Source: Montanilutibacter psychrotolerans (lineage in GTDB: Bacteria; Pseudomonadota; Gammaproteobacteria; Xanthomonadales; Xanthomonadaceae). From it: a stretch of DNA of 64,000 bases. Under the pieces are notes generated by a model. It had not been told where the DNA came from, searched no databases, and worked only from the letters and a program-made list of their open reading frames with translations. The stretch covers positions 1 to 64,000 of the forward strand of contig NZ_RIBS01000006.1 of assembly GCF_003719825.1 (NCBI RefSeq). Direction: 5' to 3'. Shown one piece after another: positions 63,821 through 64,000 of this stretch. The translations under genes and the position numbers were made by a program. Within the stretch, counting starts at the first letter, position 1; each line of letters starts with the position of its first letter.

Positions 63821-64000
63821 TCACTTCCACGCCGGCAGTTTCGAGCGGTTCAACCCCGCCACCTCGAACACCGCGGTGCGGGTGCCGCCGGCCTTGACCG
63901 GAAACGTCACCGTGATGGTCTTTGCGCCGTCGGTCATACGCCACAACGCGCGCTCGTCCTCGATGAACATCGCGATCGCCTCGTCGGTGTCCGGACGACT
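63821..64000 (-). CDS. C-terminal 59 residues of an unidentified protein (runs off the window)
   Basis: An open minus-strand frame with no start in view ends at the TGA complementary to 63821-63823. The visible part is FIEDERALWRMTDGAKTITV then TFPVKAGGTRTAVFEVAGLN and RSKLPAWK. The first two in-frame Met lie inside the segment, so the gene extends to the right. The strand/turn pattern suggests a beta-rich domain; no family is recognised. Confidence 0.6.
   Translation of the reverse strand, partial: SRPDTDEAIAMFIEDERALWRMTDGAKTITVTFPVKAGGTRTAVFEVAGLNRSKLPAWK

Overview
The window is a high-GC chromosome segment. Its gene content and order point to the gammaproteobacterial family Lysobacteraceae/Xanthomonadaceae (Lysobacter, Luteimonas or a relative). 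The evidence is a homodimeric AceE, the mreBCD-mrdA-rodA-mltB-rlpA-dacC-ybeD-lipB-lipA block, NADP-malic enzyme MaeB, an AlaA-type aminotransferase, and many short extragenic palindromes beginning GTAG. The genus is an inference from family knowledge, not from a search.

Layout. 1-9.5 kb is loosely packed accessory or metabolic sequence: the 3' end of an IS110-type transposase, a secreted YHYH/Excalibur protein, a RidA-like protein, a SnoaL-like protein, a secreted amidohydrolase, a serine hydrolase next to an AraC regulator and a small membrane protein, a solitary prpD, a quinone-oxidoreductase-type MDR enzyme and two decayed gene remnants. Several families of extragenic repeats are scattered through it. 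9.5-16.4 kb is the most atypical part. It holds a TPR-like secreted protein, an 832-residue orphan protein whose central region resembles the membrane-inserting part of alpha-helical pore-forming toxins, a DUF3800 protein, and a three-gene minus-strand cassette of unknown function. The cassette lies beside a decayed tRNA-Val(CAC) 3' half downstream of aceE. I read 13.2-16.4 kb as a probable small genomic island; base composition is visibly less GC-rich there.

16.5-34 kb is mostly core: aceE; a PP2C phosphatase, anti-sigma-type kinase and STAS antagonist that form a partner-switching module; maeB; a MATCAP-like putative zinc peptidase; a lipoprotein; rsgA; alaA; an SGNH hydrolase; a methyltransferase; a HAD phosphatase; and an M17 leucyl aminopeptidase. 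34-42.6 kb carries two divergent export units. One is ABC ATPase and permease with a DesK/DesR-like two-component system (minus strand). The other is a periplasmic adaptor, a MacB/LolD-type ATPase and two FtsX-type permeases (plus strand). 42.8-44.8 kb has a DUF1272 zinc protein and a YedA-like exporter divergent from an AsnC/Lrp regulator.

45-64 kb is the cell-envelope block on the minus strand. The transcription order is mreB, mreC, mreD, mrdA, rodA, mltB, rlpA, dacC, then (after two oppositely oriented secreted proteins) ybeD, lipB, lipA and the tail-specific protease prc. Stop/start overlaps of the ATGA type tie many of these genes together. The right end holds a PfkB sugar or adenosine kinase, a YbaK-type deacylase, a membrane-anchored GH25 lysozyme and the end of an unidentified gene.

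All functions are read from sequence motifs; no database search was possible.
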